This document shows, in pieces, positions 36,597 through 49,156 of a DNA stretch of 64,000 nucleotides. Numbering within the stretch: position 1 is the stretch's first letter; every line of letters begins with the position of its first letter. The notes under the pieces were generated by a model, which worked only from the letters and a program-made list of their open reading frames with translations, was not told the origin of the DNA and did not search any database. The stretch is from Floccularia luteovirens (lineage: Eukaryota > Basidiomycota > Agaricomycetes > Agaricales > Squamanitaceae), in NCBI GenBank assembly GCA_009739215.1, contig VSJF01000004.1, positions 2,294,001 to 2,358,000 on the forward strand. Direction: 5' to 3'. Made by a program: the position numbers and the translations under genes.

Positions 36597-39500
36597 ATGT
36601 CACCTTCTCCACCCCAAGATGAATACCGTCTCCCAACCAATGTGAAGCCCACACACTATGATGTAGCTATTCAAGACGGATCTTCAGAAGCTCACGTTTG
36701 AAGGGTTTGTAAAAATCAAGTGCGCGCCTTTCTAAAATGGACATCAGTACTTGGGCTTATCATTTTTAGTTTGCTAGTGCAGCAGGATACGTCAAAGATC
36801 GTACTCAATACTTCAGAGTTGGAACTTGGAAAAGCGTACGTCCCGTTTACCTGGTAATGATATCACGACGTCTTCAATCTTATCTAGCTTGTTGTCCTCC
36901 AATTCCTTACCTACCGAAGAAGTCGTTTCTACAAGTTCTTTCGACCAAAAAGCAGAACGGGTTACATACGAACTTCATAATGCTCTCCCTGCAGGCTCTA
37001 CGGCTTCGCTCAAAATCTGGTACACAGGGAAACTCGGGGATAATATGATGGGGTACTACCAGTCGTCTTGGAATGACAACGGGCAGACACGATACTATGC
37101 GCTTACGCAATTTGAAGTATGTGGATGACTGCATAATGTGCCTAACTGTGCTAAGCATTGGTGCAATAGCCTACAGCCGCTCGTCGCGCATTCCCTTGTT
37201 GGGATGAGCCCCTTCTCAAGGCAACTTTTTCAGTTACCCTCATTTCGCGTGCAGACACTGTGAACTTAAGCAACATGCCAGCCATTTCCGAACGTGTTGT
37301 CGCACAAAATGCTTCACACGAGGATCCTGACATCTCCAAATTACTTGGAACAACAAGTCCCAATGATGAATGGAAAGTCACGTCTTTCGAGCGCACACCA
37401 CCAATGTCAACTTATATCGTCGCGATTGCAAATGGCCACTTTGAACATCTTGAGTCATCTGTGAAAATGCCACTCAGTGGGAAGACTATACCGTTGCGTA
37501 TTTACGGTTGGTCATCTTACCATGATATATCTATACTGAACCTCACAGATATACGTTAAGCTACGAAGGACCTTATCCACCAGGCACAATTCTCCTTGGA
37601 TGTCAAAAAAGCAGTCTTACCGCTATATGAGAAAGTATTCGATGTCGAATACCCACTGCCTAAGCTCGACACCCTCGTTGTGAGTATATCTGTCATTCAG
37701 TTCGAATCACTACTCAAGATATCTGTAGGCGAACGATTTCGATGCTGGTTTGCAACTTACATTTCATTAATAGCTGAAAGTAATAATCCTGAGACTAGGC
37801 GCAATGGAAAATTGGGGTCTTATTACCGGTCGCACGAATGCGTTTTTGATTGACCTGGCAAAGGCAGATACACAGGCAAAGAAACAAATAATGTTTACAA
37901 TGAGCCATGAGGTCGCTCACATGTGGTAATTATCCTGGATTAACACTAAGTTGTCTGGTCAAAAACTTAGAATATGCGTTAGGTTCGGGGATATTACTAC
38001 CATGGAATGGTGGAATTATCTTTACCTTAACGAGGGTGAGTCCTAGTTTTTCATCCAAATCTCATGGATTAACCTCTTGAAAGGTTTCGCTACACTGGTA
38101 AGCCCCCAATAATGTCACTATTCTCTAGTCCCAATTAATTTTAAATCTAATTGTTAGATGGGTGAGGTGATCATAGCAGGTGCGTCTCTACTATTCTGAC
38201 ATTCTGTTAACTCACCACATTTCTTTAATGTAGACAAGCATGTCTCTTATTCCATTGCATCATACAACACTAATTTTGTATAATCTCCAGAGTCTTCCCG
38301 GAGTGGAAAGTGGATAGCGAGTTCGTCGCCGAGCATCTCCGTAGTGCCCTCGAGCTCGATGCGAAACTTTCATCTCACCCCATCGAAGTGGATTGTCCCG
38401 ATGCAAACCACATCAACCAGGTAACGTTTTAGCTGCTTACCATTATGTGGGTGGCTACTTACAATCTATGCATCAGATCTTTGACCGTCTATCATACTCC
38501 AAGGCTGCTTCCGGTAAGCATTGATTCTTACTCCATTGACCACGTCACACCTAATCCGCATTCTTGAAACCCTATCCGCCCCTACAATACGTCATTTCAA
38601 TCTTGTACATTGGATTATTCCACACAACTCCCGACTACTGCTCCTGCTCGAAATACCGGCATTCCTTTTATTAATCAACCCGAACAATGTAATGCCTCCG
38701 CACATTTCCCATGATCATACCAAATATTTGGTTCCACTTTCTGGTGTCTCCTTGGTGTACCGTACTCACACTCCATTCTCCCCATCATTTTTAATCCTCT
38801 CGATGTGAAAAATCCATCTCCCGGGGGAAAACCTCTGAAATATTCGCACGCCTCTAATTTCAAATATGTTTAGTTCTTCGAATGCTTGCAAATTACGTCG
38901 GGGAGGAGCATTTCCTTAAGGGTGTCTCGATATATCTCAAGAAGAAGCTATATGCCAACAGTGTGACGAAAGACCTTTGGGATGGGGTCAGTGAGGCGAC
39001 AGGGATTGATGTAACGAAAGTCATGACTAATTGGGTAGAGAAGGTTAGTTGAACATTTCACTCATATTTTGTGTCACTGAACTAGTTTTATTCGAATAGA
39101 TTGGTTTCCCCGTGCTGACTGTATCAGAGACAAAAGACAGTATCACTGTGCGGCAGGACCGCTTCCTTACTACCGGAACTGTAAAACCTGAAGAAAACGA
39201 AACCATCTGGTAAAAACACATATATACTACTTCTCTCGAATGTCATTTTGATAAATGAAACTCCGCAGGACCGTGCCTTTATCCTTGCTCTCCACCGATA
39301 AAGATGGCAAGGTCGCAGTCAATACCTCAATAACGCTTGCGGAGCGGGAGAAGACATACCCTGTTGACACTAGCAAGACGTTCAAGCTCAACGCAGGTAC
39401 CACTGGCCCATGTGAGTTAAACAACATCCTTGGTCTATGACGACTTGACATATCCCACTTATCATTTAAGATCGCGTATTATACTCGAGCGAGCGACTCT

Positions 39501-40980
39501 CCAAGATAGCAGAAGAAGCTGCACGTGAAAAATCTGCGTTTTCTACGAACGACCGTGTTGGGCTCGTTCAAGATGCTACTGCTCTAGCTCGATCAGGATT
39601 GGCGCCACTGAGCGATGTTTTCACTCTGATCAACGCGTTGAGGCATGGTACCGAATGTGCGACAACTTCTTTTTCTCCCTCCAATATACTAATTTTAACA
39701 ACGAATGGGCAGATTACGTCTGGAGGACCGTAACGGGAAGTCTTGGTGAATTCGACGAAATATGGTGGGAGAATGCGAAGATTAAGGAGAGTTTGGATGA
39801 GTTCCGTAGAGTGAGTTTTGGTATTTCCTTTGAATGTATATGTGCAATTACTTATTCATAACAACTTCAGTCTCTCTTCCGACCCCTCGTTGATAAACTT
39901 GGCTTTGATTTCTCTTCTAAAGACTCCTTTGATACGACTCTCTTGCGTAGAATCATCATCACCAACGCAGCGGGTGCTGGAGATGAAAAGTAAGCACTTG
40001 TTCTCATTGATAAGTTCACTATATTTTAGCTCTTCGCATCAGAGTCATCCAAGAGCTCAAGCGCCGCTTTGCGAAATTGGCCGAAACAGGGGATAGCTCC
40101 GAAATCCCTGCTGACTTAGAGAGGGTCACTTATAAAACGGTATGTTCATAAACTTTGCGATTCCTTGCTTGCACATAACTGATCAGGTCACAGGCTGTGA
40201 GATATGGTGGTGTTCGAGAATATGAAGCTGCTATACAGTTGATAGAGAAACCAAGTTCTCCTGCATCTAAAATTTCTGCCATGTATGCGTCTTCATTTCT
40301 AAGGCTCCTTTCCTCAGTAACTCACCAACCCCATGCTCAGATACGCTATCTGCGCGACTGAAGACTCTACTCTCCTTCAACGCACATTTGATTATATCAA
40401 GAATAAGTCACGTAATCAAGATGTAGCCTACTTCTTCTGGGGGCTCTCTGTGAATGACTCAGGAAAACGAACCTTTGCACAATTCTACAAAGATGAATAC
40501 AATACCGTAAGTCATGCAATTATATTAGTGCAGAATTTCACTGAAAATCGCTTTCTGAAGTTTGAGAAACGATTCAAGGGCAGTTATACACAGCAATCTT
40601 TGATCTCCGTATGTTATTAGTGATATAGATGTCTGTTCAACTACTTATTCGACTTCCATTTACAGCCAGCACTTGGTTCGTTGGCAACAGAGAAGGATTA
40701 CCAAGAGATTGTAGATTTCTTCAAGGTAATAATCGATATTAATTATGTACAATCCGACGACGACTAAGTCTTCATATTTCAGGACAAGGATACTTCGAAA
40801 TATGATCAAACGCTAGCTCAGATGCTTGACAGCATACGTGCAAAGATTGCTGTCATCGACGTAAGTAAAATCCAGGTTTGCGTGTTGTTCTATGTTATTA
40901 ACGAATTGAACGCAGCGTTCGACCTGATGATCTAGAAAATTGGCTGAAGAAATGGAAATCTGGAAGTAAATTGTAGTTTA
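36597..40980 (+). CDS. M1 zinc aminopeptidase (APE2/AAP1 type), two apparent frameshifts
   Basis: The puromycin-sensitive aminopeptidase type removes N-terminal residues from peptides in the cytosol. It starts MSPSPPQDEYRLPTNVKPTH at 36597. Landmarks: GAMENWG (substrate N-terminus binding, with the Gly codon split by an intron), HEVAHMWFGDITTMEWW (HExxH zinc site) and YLYLNEGFATL (third zinc ligand Glu), VFPEWKVDSEF, and DCPDANHINQIFDRLSYSK. The C-terminal ERAP1-like helical domain runs to LENWLKKWKSGSKL. About twenty short introns are needed; one junction uses a 4-nt exon (38234-38237) with a GC-AG intron. One extra base near 36675 breaks the frame between THYDVAIQ and TDLQKLTFEGFVKI. A second near 40925 breaks IDRST from DDLENWLKKW. 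Either assembly errors or a young pseudogene. Confidence 0.85.
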
Positions 40981-42840
40981 AGGGTTTCGCAGGGTGCTAA
41001 AACTTGCCAATTGAACATGTAATTAAGGACTTTTCGGATTTAAAGAATAACAAAGCTATTGTTTGGTTCAGGGGTTCTTGCATCACATTTATTTATTATC
41101 TGACATGCTTAAGCTCAAATGTAAGCAAGTGCTTTAATGCAATACATGGATACCTTCTCAAAACAAGGACCCCATCTCATGTCATGTAAAGTATCCAAGT
41201 TGTATGGCAAATTCTGTCATCAATTAAATAGCTGCATCGAAGACGCATAAGCACACAAGTCATGGAATTTCAACCAACTATCACCGTCTTCGCATCTAAC
41301 TCCAAAATCATGCTTCTACTCGTTTGAAATAATCTTTATGGGCGAACTGCAGCCATGCACAATGCCGTGCTGGGATTCAGAAGATCACTGCCCTCTCGTC
41401 CGATAAGTCCAGGGAACACAGTTAATTTTGTGCATGAACCCTTCAAGTTGTCTGTAATTCTCAGAACTGTGGGGCGGTGCCAGTCAGATTTTCATTCGAT
41501 GTCCACATGTTTACATTTCACTCAGGCTAGCCTTCGCGAAACCAGTGAGTTTTCTTATGATTAAACAGTTGAACAGATTCGTACTTTGTTGGAACAGATA
41601 CTTATGCGTTTTGGGGGGCGGAAAAGTATCATCAGCCTTTGTCCAAATGGGTATGTATCTCCAGACTTGTTTTTTGTCCATGCCTCCACCCAATATGTGT
41701 TCTGTCATATGGCGTCATCAATGGTTACCTCGGGGCAATAGTAATAGCCGTCCAGGCCCCTAAAACAGACTTTATAACTTCCCAACTGAACCAATTTACG
41801 CTCCTATTACAATCCTGCCTCTCCCCACACCCTTCGCATCTATTACTACCGAGTTCCCCCGGATTCTAATCCCCACCCAAAAGCAACTTACCATATAGTT
41901 CACTTTCATACTCACACTTATAACCGTCCATATCTTCTCACTAACTCAGACAGTTGCAATACCTCTCCGATGCTCCATATTTGCCAGTGTGACATGTGCC
42001 TCTCTATTGCACAGATCTACAGCAATTTTAAGAAGAGCATCCGCCCACATCGAAATTTTTCTTGCTCAAAGAACCTTTTTCTCGAATGATATATTCCCCC
42101 GCGGTAACATGGCAAGATCTGTGTAAAGGGTGTTAGTGCGCAAGCGGTGATGGTCTGCAAAGTTAAGCATGCTCCGGTTGGAAAGTCGAGTTCTCAAGAT
42201 CTTGTGTTGGTAAGAAGGTGTAATCAGAAGTGGACTTAAGACGCCTACGCATTGCTGGCATAAACTAGCGCAATTCCTCGTCAGTCCTTGATCGAAAAAG
42301 AAGCATAGTATATCGTAATTTCCACAAGGTTTAAAGCAATCATTATGGAAGCTTTGTTCTTGTTGCCCAACTACAAAACCAAGTTCGGACACCTCAGATC
42401 TAAGTCATATTATCACCACACTTTTAAGATCTAGTTTTTGTTCACGAATCTCTCAAGAAGTGGAGTTCATCACGACTGCCCAAAGAAACCGGTTTACGTA
42501 CTTGCTTAACCTGGAACGTTAATAGGCTTTGACAGTTCATATGATTAGTTGTTATTTCGAAATGAACTTCGAATCGGAATGAAATATGAAATACTTGCTC
42601 TGACACTGTTTTCGAAATTCACGCTACTTGAAAAAAAAAGACACAAAAAAGGACTCTTTATTCGATTTACTCGAATACACCAGCTTTGGACATCATATAC
42701 ATGCAAGAGGGAATTTCCCGTTTAAGGGGAAGCACGAAATAAACCAAAGATTCCAAACAGCAGGAAAGAGATTGACATATTTAAAAACAAAACCAGCCCA
42801 TATTTCTTTGTTGTTCAATCGTTCGCGACACGCTTATCGA
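40981..42840. other. Convergent intergenic, 1.9 kb, no supported gene
   Basis: Between the 3' ends of the aminopeptidase (+) and the first laccase-like gene (-). Several short frames (41355-41564, 41545-41763, 42066-42392) overlap on both strands with no domain. I see no clear gene or repeat. Confidence 0.5.
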
Positions 42841-45568
42841 TCACTGGAGGTCGGGTGGCAAAGCATCGTACTGGTCAAGTATAGTCAGTCAATGGGGGGG
42901 AAATCAGAAAGATACCAAGCTTACGGCAGGGCAGAGGTTGCGCCATGCTGCGGTGGGATGGATATCATTGCGAATTTCATCAAGACCAGAGGCCATGACG
43001 GTCGCCAAACCAGCTTGCATGTGCCAGAAGATGTGGCAATGGAAGAACCATGGCCCTACGAAATCCATAAATGCGTGCAATGGAGGAATATTGATAGAAG
43101 GTAACGAACCAGGGTTGTCAGTGGTGAAGCGCAAAATCGTTCCAGCGGCACCAACACCAGCAACCTAGAGGAAGTGAGCATCGGATGAGCATTCAGAAAA
43201 CAAATGCTTACATCACGTCTAATTGGGTTGACTTCATTGATGAAATCGGAGCTGTTGGACTTGATCAACCAGTAGTTATTCTGTTGGAATGACAGTAAGT
43301 AATCGATACAAATCCTCAAAAATTGCAATAAATACCCCGTGCAAATGGAAAGCTGTTATTCGTAACGTCCATAAGTTAGTTCTAGCGCAAGGTAGACACC
43401 AAATACTCACGATGGGCTTCATCATCATCACTAGAAGCTCATTTGTCAGCAAAGTGTCAATTTAGGTGACAAAGTAACGAACTTGGGAGGGAAAGTAATT
43501 TGAACGACCTTGTTTGCTGGAAGAATGAATGTGTTCTCGGTAGCGTTGAAATCGGCAGCTGAGTTAGCTCCGTCCAAGACCTTCAGAAGAGTAGGGGTGG
43601 TAGGGGGCAGGTATGAAACATTGTTGACATTCCATTGGGCTTTTCCGGCAGTCTGGTTGAGTGAATTAGATTGAAAGCCATTGACTCGATAAAATATAGC
43701 TGTACTTACCACGACGAGGTTGAGAGTGATGTTGATATCGGGAGGAGGGGGCTGCAGAAATATTAGTACATCATTAATGCTAGATAAACCAAGTGAGATG
43801 CATACAGTTACGCCGTTGAGGGGCTAAAAAACATAGCGTCAATATTGCATCATAGAATTAGATTATCAGTCTTACACGAAGGTTGGCTTCAACGAGAGCG
43901 TTTGGAACAGCTGGGCCGAGGTTCATGGGAGTAGTTGGGTCAACAGCTTTCGCGCCAGCGTATCTCAAAATACCACGTGAGAGGGTTGCATTTTCTAAAT
44001 TATTGATTTAACTACGATGCCACTGAGTAGGTGTTCACAACACTCACGGTTAAGATTGCGGGAAGGTGTACCACCGACGTATGGAGCATTGATCCAATAG
44101 TTTCCGACAGGTTGGTTGGCGTGGAGCTGTGTCTGATTAAGGAATGCATGGATTCGCGGATATCTGAATACTTACAACAACCGAGTAGCGCTGGCCAGCA
44201 AGTAGATCAAGTTGGTTGACGGTCAATGGCTGAGTGGCTTCACCATCAGCTTCAATGATAGCTAGTTAACAAAGTTAGTTTCTATATTGGAGGTAAGATG
44301 ACAATAAACCGTACTCAGGTCATGGCCGTCAACGGACATAGTGAAAACGTTGCGAGCAGAAGTGTTGATGATGCGGAAACGGTAACGGCTGCCAGAAACA
44401 ACATTCTGAACGAAGAATGGTACTGCGGGTCCTCCTTGGAAGCGTCCGTGGCCGTTGAAAGTACCGGTATCAGAAACGGGGACAATTCCAGTCGCAACGT
44501 ACCCAGCGAGAAGGGGGAGAGTAGTGTTGTGCCACCAATCACCTGACAAATAAAAAGAATTGAGGATGGTGAGAAACAGAAGACCGGGATAGGGCCTTAC
44601 CGACTTGCCAAATCTGACGTCACATCACCACAAGTTTAGTGTGAGTTTACAGAGCAAAAATCTCACTTACTGTGGACTCATCATCCACGTCATATAAGTG
44701 ACGCTGTGGGTCGTTGGCATCTAGTGTGAATAATCAGGAATACAAACACATAAACTTTGAAAATTTCTCCGTACCATAGATGACCAAAGGTCCACGGAGA
44801 CCCTAGGTAATTCTAGTCAATACAACCAATACTCAACTGTTTATGATTGATATCTCACATCGACGTATTGGAACACTCAGTTGACTGTGATCAATGGCAT
44901 GTTAAATGTTGTTTCCGCTACCTACAACTGGTGAACATACCTGTGGTACCAGAAAGTACCAGCTTGTTGGCCGAGAGGAACAACGTGAGTGAAGCTTGCA
45001 CCGGGAGCAACAGGGCAAGTTGTCACGAAAGGTGTACCCTCATTGTATGCATTGGCGGTGTTGAAGAAGATTCCATCAAAGTCCTAGAGATTTATATATA
45101 TAAACCTGTGACCCTAATTGGGTATAAATGATCGCGCTTACAATACTGGTGCTGCGGCGCATAGTAGGATCGGTCTTTCGACAAAAGTTAGAAGTTGAAA
45201 AAAAATGGCAGCTATGCTTGGTTGCTTACAAGTTTATTGTTGACTGTCACTCGGAGGGTATCGCCCTTGTTTGCTTTGATGAGTGGAGCAGGATAACTGT
45301 TCGATAGACGTGGTCAAACATTGCATAGCAACAAAGTCCAATGAGACTAACACTCCGTTAGCAAGAACCGCACCTGTTACAATTATTATTAGCATTCATT
45401 AATGTTAGGAAACGAGACAAGATGCATACTTCTCTCAAAGCCATCTGGCGCGACTTTGCCATTGGCAATGTTCAGAGTGATATCTCTGATTGTGGAGTCT
45501 GCGCGCGCTACGGCTGCATGTACAGGCAGGAGGTGATAGAGAACAGTAGAAAGTAGTATAAGCTTCAT
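42841..45568 (-). CDS. Laccase-like multicopper oxidase with altered L1/L2 copper motifs, copy A
   Basis: Secreted three-cupredoxin laccase-type protein with signal peptide MKLILLSTVLYHLLPVHAAV. About fifteen introns. L1 reads TMRRSTSI-DFDGIFF where laccases have IHWHG, so two His ligands are replaced by Asp. L2 reads GTFWYHS-QLSVQYVDGLRG instead of HSH. L3 is intact (AHPFHLHG, split by introns). L4 is intact (WFFHCHIFWHMQAGLATVM), with the T1 Cys and His kept and Leu at the axial position. The T1 centre could form but T2/T3 copper should not bind normally. The short exon at 44859-44884 is 26 nt versus 25 nt in copy B: an extra base near 44870 shifts the frame between QLSV and QYVDGLRG. The gene may therefore be damaged or the assembly wrong. 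The stop follows ...YDALPPDLQ. Confidence 0.85.
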
Positions 45569-48500
45569 GATGGGCTTCCACTCACTGTAGAACCTCTTCT
45601 TGTTGACTGCCTTTTGTACTCCTCCAGCCCTGTTGATTTCGCACCCGCAACAGTGCGCCTTGTAGCCAAAACGAGCTATGTTTTCGCCATGAGAACCATG
45701 CGGTCCGCGATTTTGGGGGTGGTCGAGGCGGTGGGAGCTAAACAGTGCCCAAATGTATGGTAAAATGGAGTGTCCGTGTGTAATTACAATAAGTCAAACA
45801 ACAGGATTGGACTTCAGGGAGGCAGTGTTTTGAACGGTTACGAGAGATGGACAGACGACGCACGAATTGCAAGACAGCAGTTTGTTCGTGAGAGGAGGTT
45901 ATTAGTTTCAGCCCTACCAACAGAAGAAGAAAATATCTTTAAGGAATGAAGCGAGAGAATTGAGTGAATTTTTAGCCTGCTCCACTGAAGAAGAATTCTG
46001 TGACTTCGACGACAGCTATATAACAGCATGCCGGCAGAATGGATGGGAATCTTCGCAAAGACAAACTAAAAGCTGGCATATGTACCGTTAAAAGCTTGAA
46101 AGCATAAGAAAAAAAATGACAAAACCTTCATTGCTCTACAACTGAAGAGTTGTGGACTTGCGGCGGAAATATTAGGATTGATCAACGTCATCATTATATG
46201 ACTCTCCGACCTCCGGCTGGTGGAATGATGCAGATACAAAAATAAACGATCTAAAAATATAGAAACATCACATTGTCATGTCATGATTGAGCCACTAAAC
46301 AGTTTATCGCTCCCGAAACTGAGTAAGTTTTCGTGCCCATAAAATGATCCATCAACGTTTATTATTTGGTTTATATTGTCTTTCGCGCGAACCACAGGGT
46401 AACCTCTGATCTGGGGCATGAGGCATTTCGAGCATTAATTGTAAGTCAGGGACATTCTTCCGACCTGTAGACGTTCTATGTTAGTAAATGCCAAATCCGT
46501 GGGTTCGGTAGTATCATACCTCCACCAGCTCCACGGAGAGATGATCTACATAATTGATATATACTTAGTTGTTTTTAGTTGTTTGAAAATATAATGCCAT
46601 GCCAGGTTGAATGTACGCAGAAAATTTGCAACAAGAAGGCGTTTGTAATATTGCTAAGGACTTGATATGAAGGGGTGAAACTCAATGGGGAGGCAACGAT
46701 TTGCCGATAAGGAGTTTCCTTGAAACATGTACCGAGCACGACCAGGTCACGAACGTTCCCTCCTATCACAGATTTGGAAAATTGTCTTCAGTCATGAGAT
46801 ATCCATAAATATCTAGATTACCATGTGATTTTGATATGATGTAAGCTGTCCATACAAGGTGATTGATGTACTTTGAAAAAGCTATGTATAAGTTCCTTGG
46901 CAAACTGGGTGTCTATCAGCCAGAGATCGATAAACATGAGAATGATTTGCCTAATTAGAAACAGACGCTGCAAACTCCCGAGTTATTTTGCACTATATGT
47001 CAGCTGCTAAGCAAGTGGGTTCTGATGTGACCATGATCACAACTTCAGTATGTGCGAACATCCAAAGATATCAAAGATATGAAGAAACTTAACACAAAAG
47101 AAACTAGGTAAGGAACACGAGCCATGTAAATCCTAAGCACATTATTTGTCGTCTTCCCGGCTGACTGGTCGACGGTGCACACAGCATATAGCCCAATCTT
47201 CAAGGATGAAAGGACGATGGTCTGCATACGATGTGGGTGTAGACGTTCGGAGTATGATACTCCGTGCCTTGAGCTCACATCACGTGGGAAAAGTGACTCC
47301 GGTAAACGTAGGGTCCTGCTCATTGCCAAGCCTCCTATGGTGCACTTCGAGCAAAGTGCTCCCACAAAATCCAAAGCGACCAACGTTTATATTTGAATAC
47401 CTCCACTCTGTTTCTGTTAAAAACTGACAAGACTGAATGGGTTAAGGATACAAGTTTCTTCGCCTACTTCACCCATCTACCCTCCGACCAGTAGTTTTCC
47501 GTCTTGTTAAACCTCACAAACATACAAATATGCTGTTCGGCATTAAGGTTTGTACCCCTGAGTCCTGTGTGTTTTCTACTGACTCTCCGAAATTTTACCA
47601 AGAAAACTATCAAAGCTCCAATAAATGAAGACCACCAGCTTATCTCCATCCAGCTGTCTTCTTCCTCTTCTTCAACTGTCAGTTATTCAACTGGTATTGG
47701 TATCAGTACTTATACTCAATATATTATCAGTTATCACACACATCAACTACAACACAGAGTAGCATGAACACAAAGTTTTCTTCGGATGGAGTCGTAAGCC
47801 CTACCCGAATACAGATTTCCATCGATATCTCTGACATTTGATTGACATGTGTAGGCAGAGATGCTAGATGATGAAAACACTGCATGGGGACGACCCAAGC
47901 GTTCGAAACGTTCATGACAAGCTCCTTGCGTCCCCATAAGCGGCCAGAACTTCACATAACTGGATTGTTTCGGTCGTAGCACAACCATTGTAAAATATGC
48001 CTTAATTTATATCTGCCATAATGACAATGAGTCATTCCGGACAGGTCCTTTTTGCCTTGGCTTCGTCAGGCAATGATAAATAATTTATAATTTATACTAC
48101 CAAGTGTTCGAGCTGTTTTCTAATTGTCGCTTGGGCGGTGCAAATGCCTTGCTTAGCGGGACAAGAAGATAGTGGTCCCTACCAGCTCCTACCTCATCTT
48201 CGTGGCGTTCATTATGCGCCACAAGGTGGGTGGGGCCAAACACAGGAATTCTAAACCTTATACACTCTCTAAAATTAGAACTGCGTTCCTTTCCCATCCC
48301 TCAATCATGTTAATCTCACACCTTCTGTTTACACTCGGATCATCGGATTTGGCTGGCTATTACTCATTTTGACAGGGACCTTGCGAATCATTACTTTGAC
48401 TGTGGTAACGGTACCAATTTCATGGCTTGGAGTGTGGCTTATGGGAAGCAGGAAACACGTTCATCTTCTATGTAGTGATTGCCCCTCGCAAACCTTCCAT

Positions 48501-48800
48501 TTTTGAATTATCAGTGCCCACTGTCTCCTACCTTCTGTAAGCCATTACCGGTACCTTCGTCGGCTTTGCGGACATTTCAAGTGCAACGGCTGACTATAAA
48601 ATGTTGTCTTTGCCCGGTTAAGTTCAACACAGAATCTTACCATTTGTCTTCTCCTTCATTGAAGGTCAAATTAAATACTCCTGAATTTTCATCCTCATGT
48701 CTGCGAATAATAATACAAAGGCTGCACATGGAGGCGTGGTTTGTCGCTTCCCGTTTATGGCCAAAGAACTCTCCTCATCGTTCTGTACAGAAAGATCCAA

Positions 48801-49156
48801 ATATGGATATTCTCTCTGCTACAAAGTCAATCCTTCACAAAAAACTCACCATGAGCATGGTTAGAAAATTTTTCCCTTCTTTACGCCATTGTATTGGTTA
48901 CTGATTCCTTGGGATTTATATTCTGCAGGACGCGGTGTTCGGAAGAAAAGGCGATGGCATTCAACAAAATGTAAGCGAAGATGCAGATGTCTTCTTTTCT
49001 CCATCTTGTGTGATGAATTTTAATAGTGTGATCCCAGGCAGTGTCAGGTTCGCCTCAGCCCCAGAAGTCCGTGCCGCGAACAAGGATTCCGGCAGAGTGT
49101 ATGTATACGTTCCAGTAGGAATGCCGCGGGCTGATATATATGAGAGAGTGGCGTAG
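48801..49156 (+). CDS. Possible small two-exon protein, unknown
   Basis: An ATG near 48801 opens MDILSATKSILHKKLTMSM. Splicing at a weak GTTAGA donor to TTCTGCAG (about 48928) continues DAVFGRKGDGIQQNVSEDA and ends ...GMPRADIYERVA at 49156, about 94 residues. Composition is protein-like in the second exon, but there is no homology I recognise, no signal peptide and no clear promoter. It could be chance. Confidence 0.2.

Noticed and set aside
37553..37572. In-frame TAA in the aminopeptidase near 37556
   Set aside because: It falls inside an intron when the acceptor GTTAAG is used; the spliced product IYATKDLIHQAQF matches the family, so it is not a nonsense mutation.
47045..47427. Overlapping frames of 73-112 codons on both strands
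   Set aside because: Mutually overlapping on both strands, with no domain or splice pattern; consistent with chance in moderately GC DNA.
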